Assembly: GCA_964344145.1 (NCBI GenBank)
Contig: CAYFME010000002.1
Location: forward strand, 1-64,000
DNA: 64,000 nucleotides
Reading direction: 5' to 3'
From: JABJOE01 sp964344145
GTDB taxonomy: Bacteria > Patescibacteriota > Patescibacteriia > UBA9934
The translations under genes were made by a program, and so were the position numbers. Every line of letters starts with the position of its first letter. Position 1 is the stretch's first letter. The notes under the pieces were generated by a model, which saw only the letters and a list, made by a program, of their open reading frames with translations, made no database searches and had not been told where the DNA came from. Shown in pieces: positions 1 through 7,967 of the stretch.

Positions 1-4
1 ACAC

Positions 5-33
5 TTGCTTTTTTCGCTAATATCAGGCATAGT
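5..33 (+). promoter_or_regulatory. Promoter of the first small membrane protein gene
   Basis: TTGCTT, a 17-nt spacer, then CATAGT. The predicted start of transcription is about 9 nt before the ATG at 49, so the leader is very short and has no Shine-Dalgarno sequence. Confidence 0.5.
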
Positions 34-48
34 CCGTCTCTGACATTT

Positions 49-243
49 ATGTCTATTCTTCTTCTCACAGGCATTGTGCTCACGGTTGTACCGACGGCTC
101 TTATTCTCGGGTTCGCTCTGTTTACGTTTTTCGCGTTCACGCGCGACGATCCGGATGCAAAAAACGCCGTGAACGTGGCGCTGGTGGTGCTGGCTATGGG
201 AATTGTCTGTTTGATAGGATGGGCACTGGGCGTGAATATTTAA
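49..243 (+). CDS. Small two-helix membrane protein, function unknown
   Basis: A 64-residue protein made of two hydrophobic stretches (about residues 3-30 and 41-61) joined by a short charged loop, TRDDPDAKN. I recognise no family. It ends by overlapping the last bases of the convergent znuB-like gene. A promoter-like pair stands directly upstream, and codon use resembles the housekeeping genes, so it is probably real, but nothing in the sequence tells its role. Confidence 0.6.
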   Translation: MSILLLTGIVLTVVPTALILGFALFTFFAFTRDDPDAKNAVNVALVVLAMGIVCLIGWALGVNI

Positions 244-1055
244 CGCCGCAGTAGTTGACGACCTAGAGTGGTCACAAAGAAGAGGCAGGCACCAAAGAGC
301 ACGATGGTAGCGCCTGACGGAATGTCGTAGAAGTAGGAGAGAGTAAGTCCGGCAACAATAACGATTTCGGAGATGAGGAGCGACATCCAAAGATAGGACT
401 TGAACGACGTTGAAAGAAGTCGACCGGTGGCAGGTGGGAGGACAAGCAATGCGGAGACGAGGATGATTCCCAAGATTTTCACACCAAGAACAGTGGCGAT
501 CGCAAGCGCAATGTAGAGAAGCAGCGTTTGCGTTTTTGTTTTCATTCCGGCAACGGCGGCTGCGTCTTCGTTAAAGGCAATGTACGTGAGTTGTTTGAGC
601 GAGCCGCCGAACCACATCAGAATGATCGCGGTGAATGCGGCGATGATCAGGATGTCCTCTGGACGAATAGCCAAGATGGATCCAAACAAGAAAGAAATCA
701 ACTCCGGTTGGTAACCGGCACTTTGGCTCATGATAATGACACCCAGCGCCATGCTGGCGGTGAAGAGGATGCCGATGAGTGTGTCGGATGACAATCGTGT
801 TGATCGCTCCAGCCAGAAAATGATAACGGCGATAAGAACCGCCCAGCCGATTGCGACAGGGAGCGGGGCAACGCCAGCAAAGATCGCAAGGGCAATTCCT
901 GCGAGCGAGGCATGAGCCACCCCTTCACCAAAGAACGCCATCTTCCGCAGGGTTGCGAGCACACCAAGACTTGCTAGCAAAAGTCCAAGCATGAGCCCGG
1001 CCGCGAAGGCGCGCTGCATGAATGGATAGGAGAGCATGGTGAGAAGGGCGTCCAT
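240..1055 (-). CDS. znuB: Zinc/manganese ABC transporter permease
   Basis: A 271-residue, almost wholly hydrophobic protein of the ABC-3 (ZnuB/TroC) permease family, expected to form the membrane channel of a metal importer. The phrases GEGVAHASLAGIALA and GVKILGIILVSALLVLPPATGRL are typical of the family. I start it at the ATG at 1055, 1 nt after the stop of the ATPase gene, rather than at the ATG at 1097, because stop-then-TATG junctions are the rule in this genome; the upstream start would add 14 polar residues. It is the last gene of the operon regulator-znuA-znuC-znuB. Zinc is inferred from the operon; manganese cannot be excluded. Confidence 0.88.
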   Translation of the reverse strand: MDALLTMLSYPFMQRAFAAGLMLGLLLASLGVLATLRKMAFFGEGVAHASLAGIALAIFAGVAPLPVAIGWAVLIAVIIFWLERSTRLSSDTLIGILFTASMALGVIIMSQSAGYQPELISFLFGSILAIRPEDILIIAAFTAIILMWFGGSLKQLTYIAFNEDAAAVAGMKTKTQTLLLYIALAIATVLGVKILGIILVSALLVLPPATGRLLSTSFKSYLWMSLLISEIVIVAGLTLSYFYDIPSGATIVLFGACLFFVTTLGRQLLRR

Positions 1056-1056
1056 A

Positions 1057-1794
1057 TTACTCGTGGGAGTGGTGATGGTAGATGTGACTTGCGCCAAACA
1101 GACGCTCGAGGTTCTTCTCCGTCAGCGCGAGCTTTGGCGGACCGGAGCACATCAGTTTTTGATTCACGCACACAACATGGTCGACTGCGTTGGCAACAAA
1201 GCTAATGTCGTGCGAGACGATGACGATGGTTGTTCCGTGTACTTTGCGCAAACGATCGATCATCTGAAAGAACGCCGCTTCACCCACAACGTCAATGCCC
1301 GCCGCAGGCTCATCGAGTACAAGAAGTTTTGGTTGGTTGAGAATCGCCTGTGCAATCAGGACACGCTGCAATTGTCCTCCTGAAAGACTACTGACTTGTT
1401 GTTTAAGTACACCCGACTTGAGTCCTACGTCTTTGATCGCCTCTTTCATGGCGGGTTGATCAGTGTGTTTGTGCCGCGCGAGCTCCATAAATTCCGCAAC
1501 TGTCATGGGGAATGAGCGATCAAACTCAAAGCGTTGCGGGACATAGCCGATGGTGCGGCGCATGTGATCGAGCGGTTGGTCAAAAATTTCGACCTCGCCT
1601 TTGTCCATCTGCACAAGCCCGAGCACGGCTTTGATCAGCGTCGTCTTTCCAGAGCCGTTGGGACCGATGACGGCGGTGATAGAACCTTGCGGAATCGTAA
1701 ACGAGATGTCCTCTAAGATTACGTGTTCGTCGAAGCGGACACGCAAGTTTTTGACGCTTACTGCGTTACTGGTTGTCGGCGATGGTTTGGACAT
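1057..1794 (-). CDS. znuC: Zinc/manganese ABC transporter ATP-binding protein
   Basis: A 245-residue ABC ATPase that powers metal import. Visible motifs are Walker A GPNGSGKTT (residues 44-52), the signature LSGGQLQRV (near 138), Walker B LLVLDEPAAGID (near 160) and the H-loop VIVSHD (near 195). The protein ends in a histidine-rich tail, HIYHHHSHE, which may bind zinc. Its start overlaps the end of the znuA-like gene by 29 nt, implying coupled translation. The close resemblance to ZnuC/TroB and the Fur-type regulator upstream support a metal substrate. Confidence 0.92.
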   Translation of the reverse strand: MSKPSPTTSNAVSVKNLRVRFDEHVILEDISFTIPQGSITAVIGPNGSGKTTLIKAVLGLVQMDKGEVEIFDQPLDHMRRTIGYVPQRFEFDRSFPMTVAEFMELARHKHTDQPAMKEAIKDVGLKSGVLKQQVSSLSGGQLQRVLIAQAILNQPKLLVLDEPAAGIDVVGEAAFFQMIDRLRKVHGTTIVIVSHDISFVANAVDHVVCVNQKLMCSGPPKLALTEKNLERLFGASHIYHHHSHE

Positions 1795-2686
1795 TGGAAA
1801 GCATCATGTCGATGTAGCTTGCACGATCTTCATTTCCTCCCAGTGGATCTAGGGCATCGATGGAAAGGTCGTTGTCTTGTAAGAAGGACGAAAGGCTTTG
1901 GGTGTTGAGCTGTGGTTCTGTGTAGAGAACCGTTGTGCCCGCCTGCTCGATCGCCTCGGACAGTTCGATCAGGTACTGCGGTGTCGGCTCTGCGCCGGCG
2001 CTTGGCTCAAAACTTCCAACGATTTCTAGACCGAGGTCCTTTGCAAAATAGTACCACGCATCGTGCAGAGTGATGAGGTATGGGTTCTCAATTTCTTCTG
2101 TGCGGATGCGTTGCGCTTCAAGCCGTGCCGTCTCTAGTGCGCGCAGATAGACCTGTGTGTTAAGGACAAACGCTTCTGCTGATTCTGGGAAACGGGCAGC
2201 TAGATCGTCGGCAATCGTCTGTGTAATGAGGATCGCATTTTCAAAGGTTAGCCAGTAATGTGGATCAAGCTCACCGTGCGCGTGTTCGTCTCCATGGCCA
2301 TCTTCTTCTTCCTCAACGTTAAACTCACGGATGACGATTCCATCATCGACGAGCTCGACTTCCGCCTCGATACTCTCGGCGATAGTGAAAGACCAATCAT
2401 CGGCACCATATCCCATTGCATAGACAACCGATGCACCTTCAAGATCCCGCAGTAATGATGGCGTTGGTTCGAATGTATGCGGACTTGCGCCCACGGGGAG
2501 GATGAGTTCCACATTGACAGCATCGCCAGCGATGTTTTGTACGATGTCGTAGAGCGGAAAAATGGTTGTGGCAACAACGGGCTGGTCGTTGGATGACGTT
2601 GTTGGGCCCGGGGATTGCAGGACAGCGACGGCGATGGCAACGATGAGTACCGTTAGGATAGTAATCCAAGTGGCAGATGTTTTCAT
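1766..2686 (-). CDS. znuA: Metal-binding lipo/solute-binding protein of the Znu transporter
   Basis: A 306-residue periplasmic or cell-surface binding protein of the cluster A-I (ZnuA/TroA) family that captures the metal ion and hands it to the permease. An N-terminal hydrophobic anchor (about residues 8-24) is followed by TTIFPLYDIVQNIAG, then the ligand-bearing VGASPHTFEPTPS, an acidic histidine-rich loop (GHGDEHAHGELDPHYW) typical of zinc binders, and LITLHDAWYYFAKDLGL. There is no lipobox cysteine, so it is probably held by the uncleaved N-terminal helix. It lies 5 nt after the regulator gene, in the same operon. Confidence 0.9.
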   Translation of the reverse strand: MKTSATWITILTVLIVAIAVAVLQSPGPTTSSNDQPVVATTIFPLYDIVQNIAGDAVNVELILPVGASPHTFEPTPSLLRDLEGASVVYAMGYGADDWSFTIAESIEAEVELVDDGIVIREFNVEEEEDGHGDEHAHGELDPHYWLTFENAILITQTIADDLAARFPESAEAFVLNTQVYLRALETARLEAQRIRTEEIENPYLITLHDAWYYFAKDLGLEIVGSFEPSAGAEPTPQYLIELSEAIEQAGTTVLYTEPQLNTQSLSSFLQDNDLSIDALDPLGGNEDRASYIDMMLSNVQTIADNQ

Positions 2687-2691
2687 AGAGA

Positions 2692-3066
2692 TTATTGGCA
2701 GGCGGAGCAGAGGCCCTGTAGCTCAAGTTTATGTGATCCAAGTTTTGGGGCTGGGCAGGGAGTGCACTCGATGATGTCACAGTCATCGCACACAAGATGA
2801 TCATGATGATCGCGGTCTGACCATTCGTAGTGCACTTCTCCGTTGTGTTGGAGGAGTGGTGTGATGATTTTGTGCTTCGCAAGCTTTTTTAGGTTGCGAT
2901 AGATGGTCGAAGTATCAATCCACTCGATTTCCTTGAGTAGTTGCGACGCACTCCAGGTGCGGGGTTCCGTGAAGTGGGTGATAATCGTGTGACGCGCAGT
3001 AGTCCACTTTAAACCTGCGTCCTTGATGAGGCGATTTATGTCGCATTGATAGCGGTGTTTGTCCAT
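2692..3066 (-). CDS. Fur-family metal regulator, probably Zur
   Basis: A 124-residue winged-helix repressor of the Fur family. The recognition helix is DTSTIYRNLKKL (near residues 49-60); the metal/dimer domain follows with HYEWSDRDHHDHLVCDDC and a C-terminal CSAC, the two cysteine pairs of the structural zinc site. I start it at the ATG at 3066 because the promoter (3089-3117) would place the longer version's start codon at the -35. Position as first gene of a zinc-type ABC operon and the operator over its own promoter argue for Zur and autorepression; Fur or Mur specificity cannot be excluded. Confidence 0.85.
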   Translation of the reverse strand: MDKHRYQCDINRLIKDAGLKWTTARHTIITHFTEPRTWSASQLLKEIEWIDTSTIYRNLKKLAKHKIITPLLQHNGEVHYEWSDRDHHDHLVCDDCDIIECTPCPAPKLGSHKLELQGLCSACQ

Positions 3067-3068
3067 AA

Positions 3069-3117
3069 TGCAAGTCATTTGCATTTGCAAGTTACTTGCA
3101 TTTGCAAATACCGTCAA
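3069..3117 (-). promoter_or_regulatory. Promoter and tandem operator of the zinc operon
   Basis: On the minus strand: TTGACG (3112-3117), a 17-nt spacer, TAACTT (3089-3094). Two copies of the near-palindrome TTGCATTTGCAA (3079-3090 and 3096-3107), 17 bp apart, fill the spacer and overlap the -10, and a half-site TGCAAG lies at 3069-3074. This is the geometry expected for repression by a Fur-family dimer pair. Confidence 0.8.
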
Positions 3118-3153
3118 ATGTTATCTGTGGAAGGATGATAGCGGCTGTATGAA

Positions 3154-3182
3154 TTGACGGGCGAGTTTTTTTGTGATAGAAA
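3154..3182 (+). promoter_or_regulatory. Promoter of cassette C1
   Basis: TTGACG, 17-nt spacer, TAGAAA. It predicts a leader of about 50 nt before the lipoprotein start at 3239. Confidence 0.55.
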
Positions 3183-3238
3183 GAGTTGTCTTTTGACCCC
3201 CGCGGCAGGGCCTAGCCGATTCGTTCCCCCGATAGACC

Positions 3239-3715
3239 ATGATCCGTTTGTTCATACTGGCTGTCCCGGTGCTGGCAGGCGCCTGTTCCAAGGACGAAGC
3301 ACCCGAGGACCCCTCCACCGCGCGGAATCCGCACAAGGCTACTGTGGCCTACATGGTGATGCCGGACTTCTGGCCGGAGCAGCTCGGCGAGGGGGGTGTG
3401 GTGGTGGAAGAGACGACCGCTCCGATTTATCGATTCGTGCTGGGAAGCACGACGGTCCCGGTGTCGGACGATCCTCTCGTCGAGATCGAGGTCAACTACG
3501 ACGTCGACCCCATGACGGTGACCGTCCCCACGAGTGTCGCGAGCATCACGGGCGATGACCCATGGCCGGCCGGTGCCCTTCGTGCCTGCACGAACGGGTT
3601 CTACGTGAGCTGGGACCACTACCCGAGCCACCCCGAGTACCGTCGTCAGCAGCTCGCCACGCGCGTGGCGTTCGATGCCTGCGCCGCTGGCAACGCCACC
3701 GTCCACGTTCGCTAG
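3239..3715 (+). CDS. Cassette C1: GC-rich putative lipoprotein, family unknown
   Basis: A 158-residue exported protein: a short hydrophobic signal ends in the lipobox LAGAC (Cys16), so the mature protein is probably a lipoprotein. The rest is rich in acidic residues, valine and proline (VVVEETTAPIYRFVLGS, PLVEIEVNYDVDP) and looks like a beta-rich domain; two cysteines (CTNGFY and FDACAAG) could form a disulphide. I recognise no family. The gene is markedly GC-richer than the zinc operon and the YibE-like gene on either side, and has its own promoter and hairpin terminator. No convincing Shine-Dalgarno sequence is visible. Confidence 0.75.
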   Translation: MIRLFILAVPVLAGACSKDEAPEDPSTARNPHKATVAYMVMPDFWPEQLGEGGVVVEETTAPIYRFVLGSTTVPVSDDPLVEIEVNYDVDPMTVTVPTSVASITGDDPWPAGALRACTNGFYVSWDHYPSHPEYRRQQLATRVAFDACAAGNATVHVR

Positions 3716-3732
3716 TAGCTCGACGTCCCCGT

Positions 3733-3768
3733 CCGCCCCAGAGAACCGTTCTCGGTCCTCCGGGGCGG
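3733..3768 (+). terminator. Hairpin terminator of cassette C1
   Basis: CCGCCCC (3733-3739) pairs with GGGGCGG (3762-3768), with inner pairing AACCG/CGGT; the tail is TTCTTCGTTTCT rather than a long T run. Confidence 0.7.
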
Positions 3769-3779
3769 TTCTTCGTTTC

Positions 3780-3788
3780 TGATACAAT
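3780..3788 (+). promoter_or_regulatory. Extended -10 promoter of the YibE/F-like gene
   Basis: TGATACAAT, an extended -10 element. The start of transcription would fall about 2 nt before the ATG at 3797, giving a leaderless or near-leaderless mRNA. Confidence 0.6.
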
Positions 3789-3796
3789 ACCCTCGT

Positions 3797-4963
3797 ATGA
3801 AGTATTTCTTTTTGATGCTTTTGGCACTGATGCCGCTGACCACGATGGCGCAGCAAACAGAGTTTGATGTGATGCTTGATGAGAACGAGGAACACATAGC
3901 AGAGCTCGAGGCATTACTCGAGGAGCAAGTCGAGGAACTCGACGCACTGCTTGATGAGGCGTTACCGATGCCCACGACACACAGCGAGCAGGTGAAGGCT
4001 GAGGTGATTGAGATTGTGTCAGACGAAGTTGTCGATGGGTTGCGCCAGATGGTGTTTGTCGCTGCCTTTGATGATCATGAGTTGACGATCGATACAGCCG
4101 AGGCCTTTGTGGAAGGGTTGCGCTATGATCTGTCTGTCGGAGACGAAGTGTACCTACAGGTTCTCTACCTGGATGACATTGTGACGGATGCGTATCTTGT
4201 CGACGTCGTTCGCACACCCGTCCTTCTTTGGATCACCCTGCTGTTCGTCGTGTTGATTCTTGCCGTCGGACGCTTGCGCGGATTTTTGGCGATCGTCGGT
4301 TTGGCTATCACGTTTGCTGTGCTTTTTGGTGGCGTGTTGCCAGCGATCTTGGCTGGATATGATCCGGTGCTTGTGACGGTACTCGGAGCGATTGTGATTT
4401 TGGCCATCAACATGCATACGTCGCATGGCCCAAATCGCTCGACGTTCTTCGCCTATCTTTCTACCGTTGTCGGTCTTGGACTTGCGTGGATGTTCTCAGC
4501 AGCGTTCGTTTCCGCGTCCCGCCTTTCGGGACTCGCCTCGGAGGAATCAATTCTCCTTTTCTTCCACTCTGATCAGATCACCATGCCGTCGGGGATCCTC
4601 CTTGCCGGAATGATCTTGGGAGCTGTGGGTGTTCTCGATGACATCGCTATCACGCAGACCGAGACCGTCGCCGAGCTTCACAAGGCAAACAAGAAGTTCG
4701 ATCGCAAAGAGCTTTTTACTCGCGCCATGCGCGTTGGACGTCACCACATTGCCTCAACGATCAACACACTCGTGCTCGCGTACGTCGGCGTGGCCCTTCC
4801 ATTGTTCCTGCTGTACATGCTCACGCAAGGCGTGAGCATTGTTGAGTTCTTCAACGAAGAACCGATTGCCGAGGAAATCGTCCGCACACTGGCCGGAACG
4901 GCAGCACTTGTTCTTACTGTTCCGATCGCCACGTGGTTTGCCGTTTGGAACAAAAAACGATAG
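3797..4963 (+). CDS. YibE/F-like integral membrane protein
   Basis: A 388-residue protein with a signal peptide (residues 1-18), an acidic coiled segment (about 24-54), a soluble domain and then a block of seven or eight hydrophobic helices from about residue 138. The phrase GAVGVLDDIAITQ and the RVGRHHIASTINTLVLAYVG region identify the YibE/F-like family, found in many Gram-positive and CPR genomes. Its molecular function is not known; transport has been suggested. It lies between cassette C1 and proS and ends 12 nt before proS. Confidence 0.85.
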   Translation: MKYFFLMLLALMPLTTMAQQTEFDVMLDENEEHIAELEALLEEQVEELDALLDEALPMPTTHSEQVKAEVIEIVSDEVVDGLRQMVFVAAFDDHELTIDTAEAFVEGLRYDLSVGDEVYLQVLYLDDIVTDAYLVDVVRTPVLLWITLLFVVLILAVGRLRGFLAIVGLAITFAVLFGGVLPAILAGYDPVLVTVLGAIVILAINMHTSHGPNRSTFFAYLSTVVGLGLAWMFSAAFVSASRLSGLASEESILLFFHSDQITMPSGILLAGMILGAVGVLDDIAITQTETVAELHKANKKFDRKELFTRAMRVGRHHIASTINTLVLAYVGVALPLFLLYMLTQGVSIVEFFNEEPIAEEIVRTLAGTAALVLTVPIATWFAVWNKKR

Positions 4964-4975
4964 GATTTCAGTCGT

Positions 4976-6235
4976 ATGAAGCAATCACAGTTGTTCACAA
5001 AGACTCGAAAGGACGCACCAGCGGACGCGGACTCGCCAAACGCTCGTTTGTTGACGCAGGCAGGATTTATCAGCCAGCTCGCTGCCGGCGTGTTTACCTA
5101 TCTGCCGCTTGGTTTGCGCGTCCTTGAGAAGATTAAGGACATCGTGCGCGAGGAAATGAACGCTCTGGGTGCGCAGGAGGTTCTGATGCCAGCGCTTCAT
5201 CCAAAGCATTTGTATGACACAACCGATCGATGGGACAAGATCGACGTTATGTTTAAGGTCGAGGGAGCTGGTGGCAAGGAATATGGATTGAGCTCTACGG
5301 CCGAGGAGGTCATCACCCCATTGGTGAAAGAATTCGTAAACTCGTATAAAGATTTGCCAGTGGCTGTGTATCAGATCCAGGACAAGTTTCGCAACGAACC
5401 GCGTGCGAAGTCTGGATTGCTTCGCGGTCGTGAGTTTTCGATGAAAGACCTGTATAGCTTCCACAAGGATGAGGAAGACTTTGTTGATTTTTATGAGCGT
5501 GCGAAGAAGGCCTATCTGAAGGTTTACAAGCGTTGCGGGTTGGATGCGGTGGTAGCGGCCGCGTCAGGCGGTGTTTTCACCGAGAAGCATTCTCATGAGT
5601 TTCAGGTCGCGACCGAGGCAGGGGAGGATAAGATTTACATCAATCGTTCAACCGGTGAGGTGATGAATCGTGAGATCGTTCCGGAGGAAGAGTGGGACAA
5701 TGAGAAGAAATATGAGGTGAAGAAGTCCATCGAGGTCGGGAATATCTTCCCGCTGGAGTGTCGTTTTTCACAGGCCTTTGATATGAAGGTACCTGGGCCG
5801 GATGGCAACATGCTTGATGTCATCATGGGTTGTTATGGAATCGGTCCTTCGCGTGTTATGGGGTCGATTGTAGAGGTGCACAATGATGAGCGAGGCATGA
5901 TCTGGCCAAAGAGCGTTGCGCCGTACTCGGTGCATCTCGTATCGTTGTCGTCTAAGGATGAGATCGTGCAGCAACGCATCGACAATCAGTCGGAGGATCT
6001 GTATCAAGGACTGACGGATGCCGGTGTGGAAGTGCTTTGGGATGATCGCGCAGAGGCATCGCCTGGCGAGAAGTTTGCTGATGCCGACTTGATTGGTATT
6101 CCACTGCGGCTGGTGATCTCGCAAAAAACGCTTGCGGAGGATTCTGTTGAATGGAAAGAGCGACCAAGTGACGAAATGCATCTGATTAAACTTGATCAAG
6201 TGGTCGACAAGATTCATGATTGGCTGCGCGTGTGA
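4976..6235 (+). CDS. proS: Prolyl-tRNA synthetase, short form without editing insert
   Basis: A class II synthetase of 419 residues that charges tRNA-Pro. The N-terminal region LMPALHPKHLYDTTDRWDK, motif 2 (FRNEPRAKSGLLRGREFSMKD) and motif 3 (MGCYGIGPSRVMGSI) are all present, followed by an anticodon-binding domain that includes DDRAEASPGEKFADADLIG. Usual bacterial ProRS is near 570 residues; here the INS editing domain between motifs 2 and 3 is missing. The last codon overlaps the GTG start of the next gene. Confidence 0.95.
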   Translation: MKQSQLFTKTRKDAPADADSPNARLLTQAGFISQLAAGVFTYLPLGLRVLEKIKDIVREEMNALGAQEVLMPALHPKHLYDTTDRWDKIDVMFKVEGAGGKEYGLSSTAEEVITPLVKEFVNSYKDLPVAVYQIQDKFRNEPRAKSGLLRGREFSMKDLYSFHKDEEDFVDFYERAKKAYLKVYKRCGLDAVVAAASGGVFTEKHSHEFQVATEAGEDKIYINRSTGEVMNREIVPEEEWDNEKKYEVKKSIEVGNIFPLECRFSQAFDMKVPGPDGNMLDVIMGCYGIGPSRVMGSIVEVHNDERGMIWPKSVAPYSVHLVSLSSKDEIVQQRIDNQSEDLYQGLTDAGVEVLWDDRAEASPGEKFADADLIGIPLRLVISQKTLAEDSVEWKERPSDEMHLIKLDQVVDKIHDWLRV

Positions 6236-6579
6236 AGAAGTGGCTCACAATTGGTCTCATCGTCTGTGCGTTCCTGCTGCCGAATGTGCATGTTGTTCAT
6301 GCTGCCACGATGGACATGGATCATGAGATGTCGATGGATTGCGAGTCTGGGATGTGCGAACCAATGTCGGCGCAGACGTGTTTTGAGCATTGTTTGGAAG
6401 TTGTAGAGGCTCGACCGGTTGTTGTCGGATCACTGGTGAATGACGATGTGACACCGGACGTTGTTACAACAGATGAAGATGCGCCGGACGTATCATACGA
6501 GCAGACGCCGGAGCGCGGACGGACGATCGGTCCGCTTCAAGACCGCGATAAACATCTCACAACCCAAAAGCGAGAATAA
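6232..6579 (+). CDS. Small exported Met/His/Cys-rich protein, likely copper-binding
   Basis: A 115-residue protein starting at GTG 6232, whose start overlaps the proS stop as GTGA; an in-frame TTG at 6220 is less likely. Residues 1-25 form a signal peptide ending VVHA. The mature N-terminus is dense in possible metal ligands: MDMDHEMSMDCESGMCEPM and TCFEHC. The remaining tail is acidic and disordered-looking. I know no named family. Because the next two genes form a copper handling pair, I infer a role as an extracellular copper chaperone or sink. Confidence 0.7.
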   Translation: MKKWLTIGLIVCAFLLPNVHVVHAATMDMDHEMSMDCESGMCEPMSAQTCFEHCLEVVEARPVVVGSLVNDDVTPDVVTTDEDAPDVSYEQTPERGRTIGPLQDRDKHLTTQKRE

Positions 6580-6580
6580 A

Positions 6581-6620
6581 ACGGGAAGGATCTGGTTCGG
6601 ATTTAATTCTTCCTGTTTTT
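6581..6620 (+). terminator. Intrinsic terminator before the copper genes
   Basis: ACGGGAAG (6581-6588) pairs with CTTCCTGT (6609-6616), one G-T pair, followed by TTTT. Confidence 0.65.
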
Positions 6621-6625
6621 GATTT

Positions 6626-7966
6626 ATGGCAAAACAACAATTCTTCGTTCGAGGCACGTCTTGCAAAAGCTGCGAGGTGGTCATCGAACGTGAGCTAAAA
6701 AAACAACCCGACATCATCTCTGTCGATGTCTCGCACAACAAGCGGCAGATTCATCTAGAGACGCAGGGTGATCGTCAGTACACGCATCATGAGCTCAACG
6801 AGTTTCTGGGGCGACATGACTATTCTGTTGGAAAGAAAGACAAAGGTCAGAAGCATCGCAAGCGCATCAACTGGCAGCGCGTTGGCGCGGCGGCGGTGTT
6901 CGTTCTGGCGCTCTATATTATCTTCGATCAGATGGGACTGTTGCGTTTGAGTCCATCATCTGCTGAGCCTGCAAGTCTTATTGGTATTCTGGTCATCGGA
7001 CTTATCGCCTCGCTCTCATCGTGTACAGCTGTTGTTGGTGGATTGGTTGCGGCGGTGAGCGGTGCGGTTGCGAAAGACCAAGAAGGCATGACCTCCAAAG
7101 AGCGTTTCCAGCCACATATTCTCTTTAACATCGGGCGTGTGCTCGGCTTCTTCGGCCTTGGAGCGGTCATCGGTATTGCTGGCTCGGCGTTGACACTTAG
7201 TCCGATGCTCAACGGCATCTTCGTCGTCATCGTTGCGATCATGATGATTGTCATTGGTGTCAATCTGATGGAAGTATTCCCAACGCCCGTTGTCGGCATG
7301 CCGAAGTGGTTAGCGCACAAGGTGCATGATTTGGCTGAGTCCAATGATCCAAAGGCGCCGATGATTTTGGGAGCACTGACGTTTTTCCTGCCTTGCGGCT
7401 TCACGCAATCAATGCAGCTCTTCGCGCTCACGCTTCAGGATCCGATCCAGTCAGGGCTGGTGATGGCGGTGTTTGCCCTTGGAACGGCGCCGGTGCTGCT
7501 TGGCATTGGCGGAGCGACGTCGTATGCCTCGGGTAATACGCTCAAAAAGGTCACGCAGTTCGCTGGCGTGATCGTTCTGATCCTTGGTATCAGCAACGTC
7601 ACCAACGGCATGACCCTTCTTGGCTTCAACCCGGATATCATGTTTGCCTCGGCAGAAGATGATGAGGATATTGAGATCGTAGTGGAAGATGGTCGTCAGC
7701 AAATTGAAATGGACATGACGAGCCGCGGGCGCTACGAACCGTCAGTGCTCACCGTGCAAGAGGATGTGCCCGTTGATTGGATTATCAATGGCGACGAGTT
7801 CATGGGCTGCGGTGACACCCTGATCCTTCCAGCCTTTGGCGTGAGCGAACGATTGCGTACCGGTCGCAACCTCGTGCAGTTCACGCCGACGGAATCTGGA
7901 CGCTATACGTTCAGCTGTTCGATGGGCATGATTCGTGGCACCATGGTCGTAACACCAGCAAGCTGA
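6626..7966 (+). CDS. HMA / DsbD-like / cupredoxin fusion membrane protein
   Basis: A 446-residue protein with three parts. Residues 1-70 form a heavy-metal-associated fold with GTSCKSCE (cysteines 13 and 16). Residues about 85-330 are a six-to-seven-helix block of the DsbD/CcdA or sulfite-exporter (TauE/SafE-like, UreH-type) superfamily with SSCTAVVGGL and FFLPCGFTQ. Residues about 350-446 form an exported cupredoxin-like domain with GCGDTLILPAFG and the copper-type loop FSCSMGMIRG. The layout implies copper moved from chaperone domain through the membrane to an outside cupredoxin, or the reverse. It precedes copA by 1 nt, so the two are cotranslated. Confidence 0.85.
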   Translation: MAKQQFFVRGTSCKSCEVVIERELKKQPDIISVDVSHNKRQIHLETQGDRQYTHHELNEFLGRHDYSVGKKDKGQKHRKRINWQRVGAAAVFVLALYIIFDQMGLLRLSPSSAEPASLIGILVIGLIASLSSCTAVVGGLVAAVSGAVAKDQEGMTSKERFQPHILFNIGRVLGFFGLGAVIGIAGSALTLSPMLNGIFVVIVAIMMIVIGVNLMEVFPTPVVGMPKWLAHKVHDLAESNDPKAPMILGALTFFLPCGFTQSMQLFALTLQDPIQSGLVMAVFALGTAPVLLGIGGATSYASGNTLKKVTQFAGVIVLILGISNVTNGMTLLGFNPDIMFASAEDDEDIEIVVEDGRQQIEMDMTSRGRYEPSVLTVQEDVPVDWIINGDEFMGCGDTLILPAFGVSERLRTGRNLVQFTPTESGRYTFSCSMGMIRGTMVVTPAS

Positions 7967-7967
7967 T

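Noticed and set aside
3212..3895. A 227-residue ORF on the minus strand across cassette C1
   Set aside because: Typical antisense shadow of a GC-rich gene; the plus-strand ORF has a lipobox, promoter and terminator, the minus one none of these.
6233..6235. Alternative genetic code with TGA as glycine
   Set aside because: TGA ends proS, the first glmS stop and several other clear genes at family-expected lengths.
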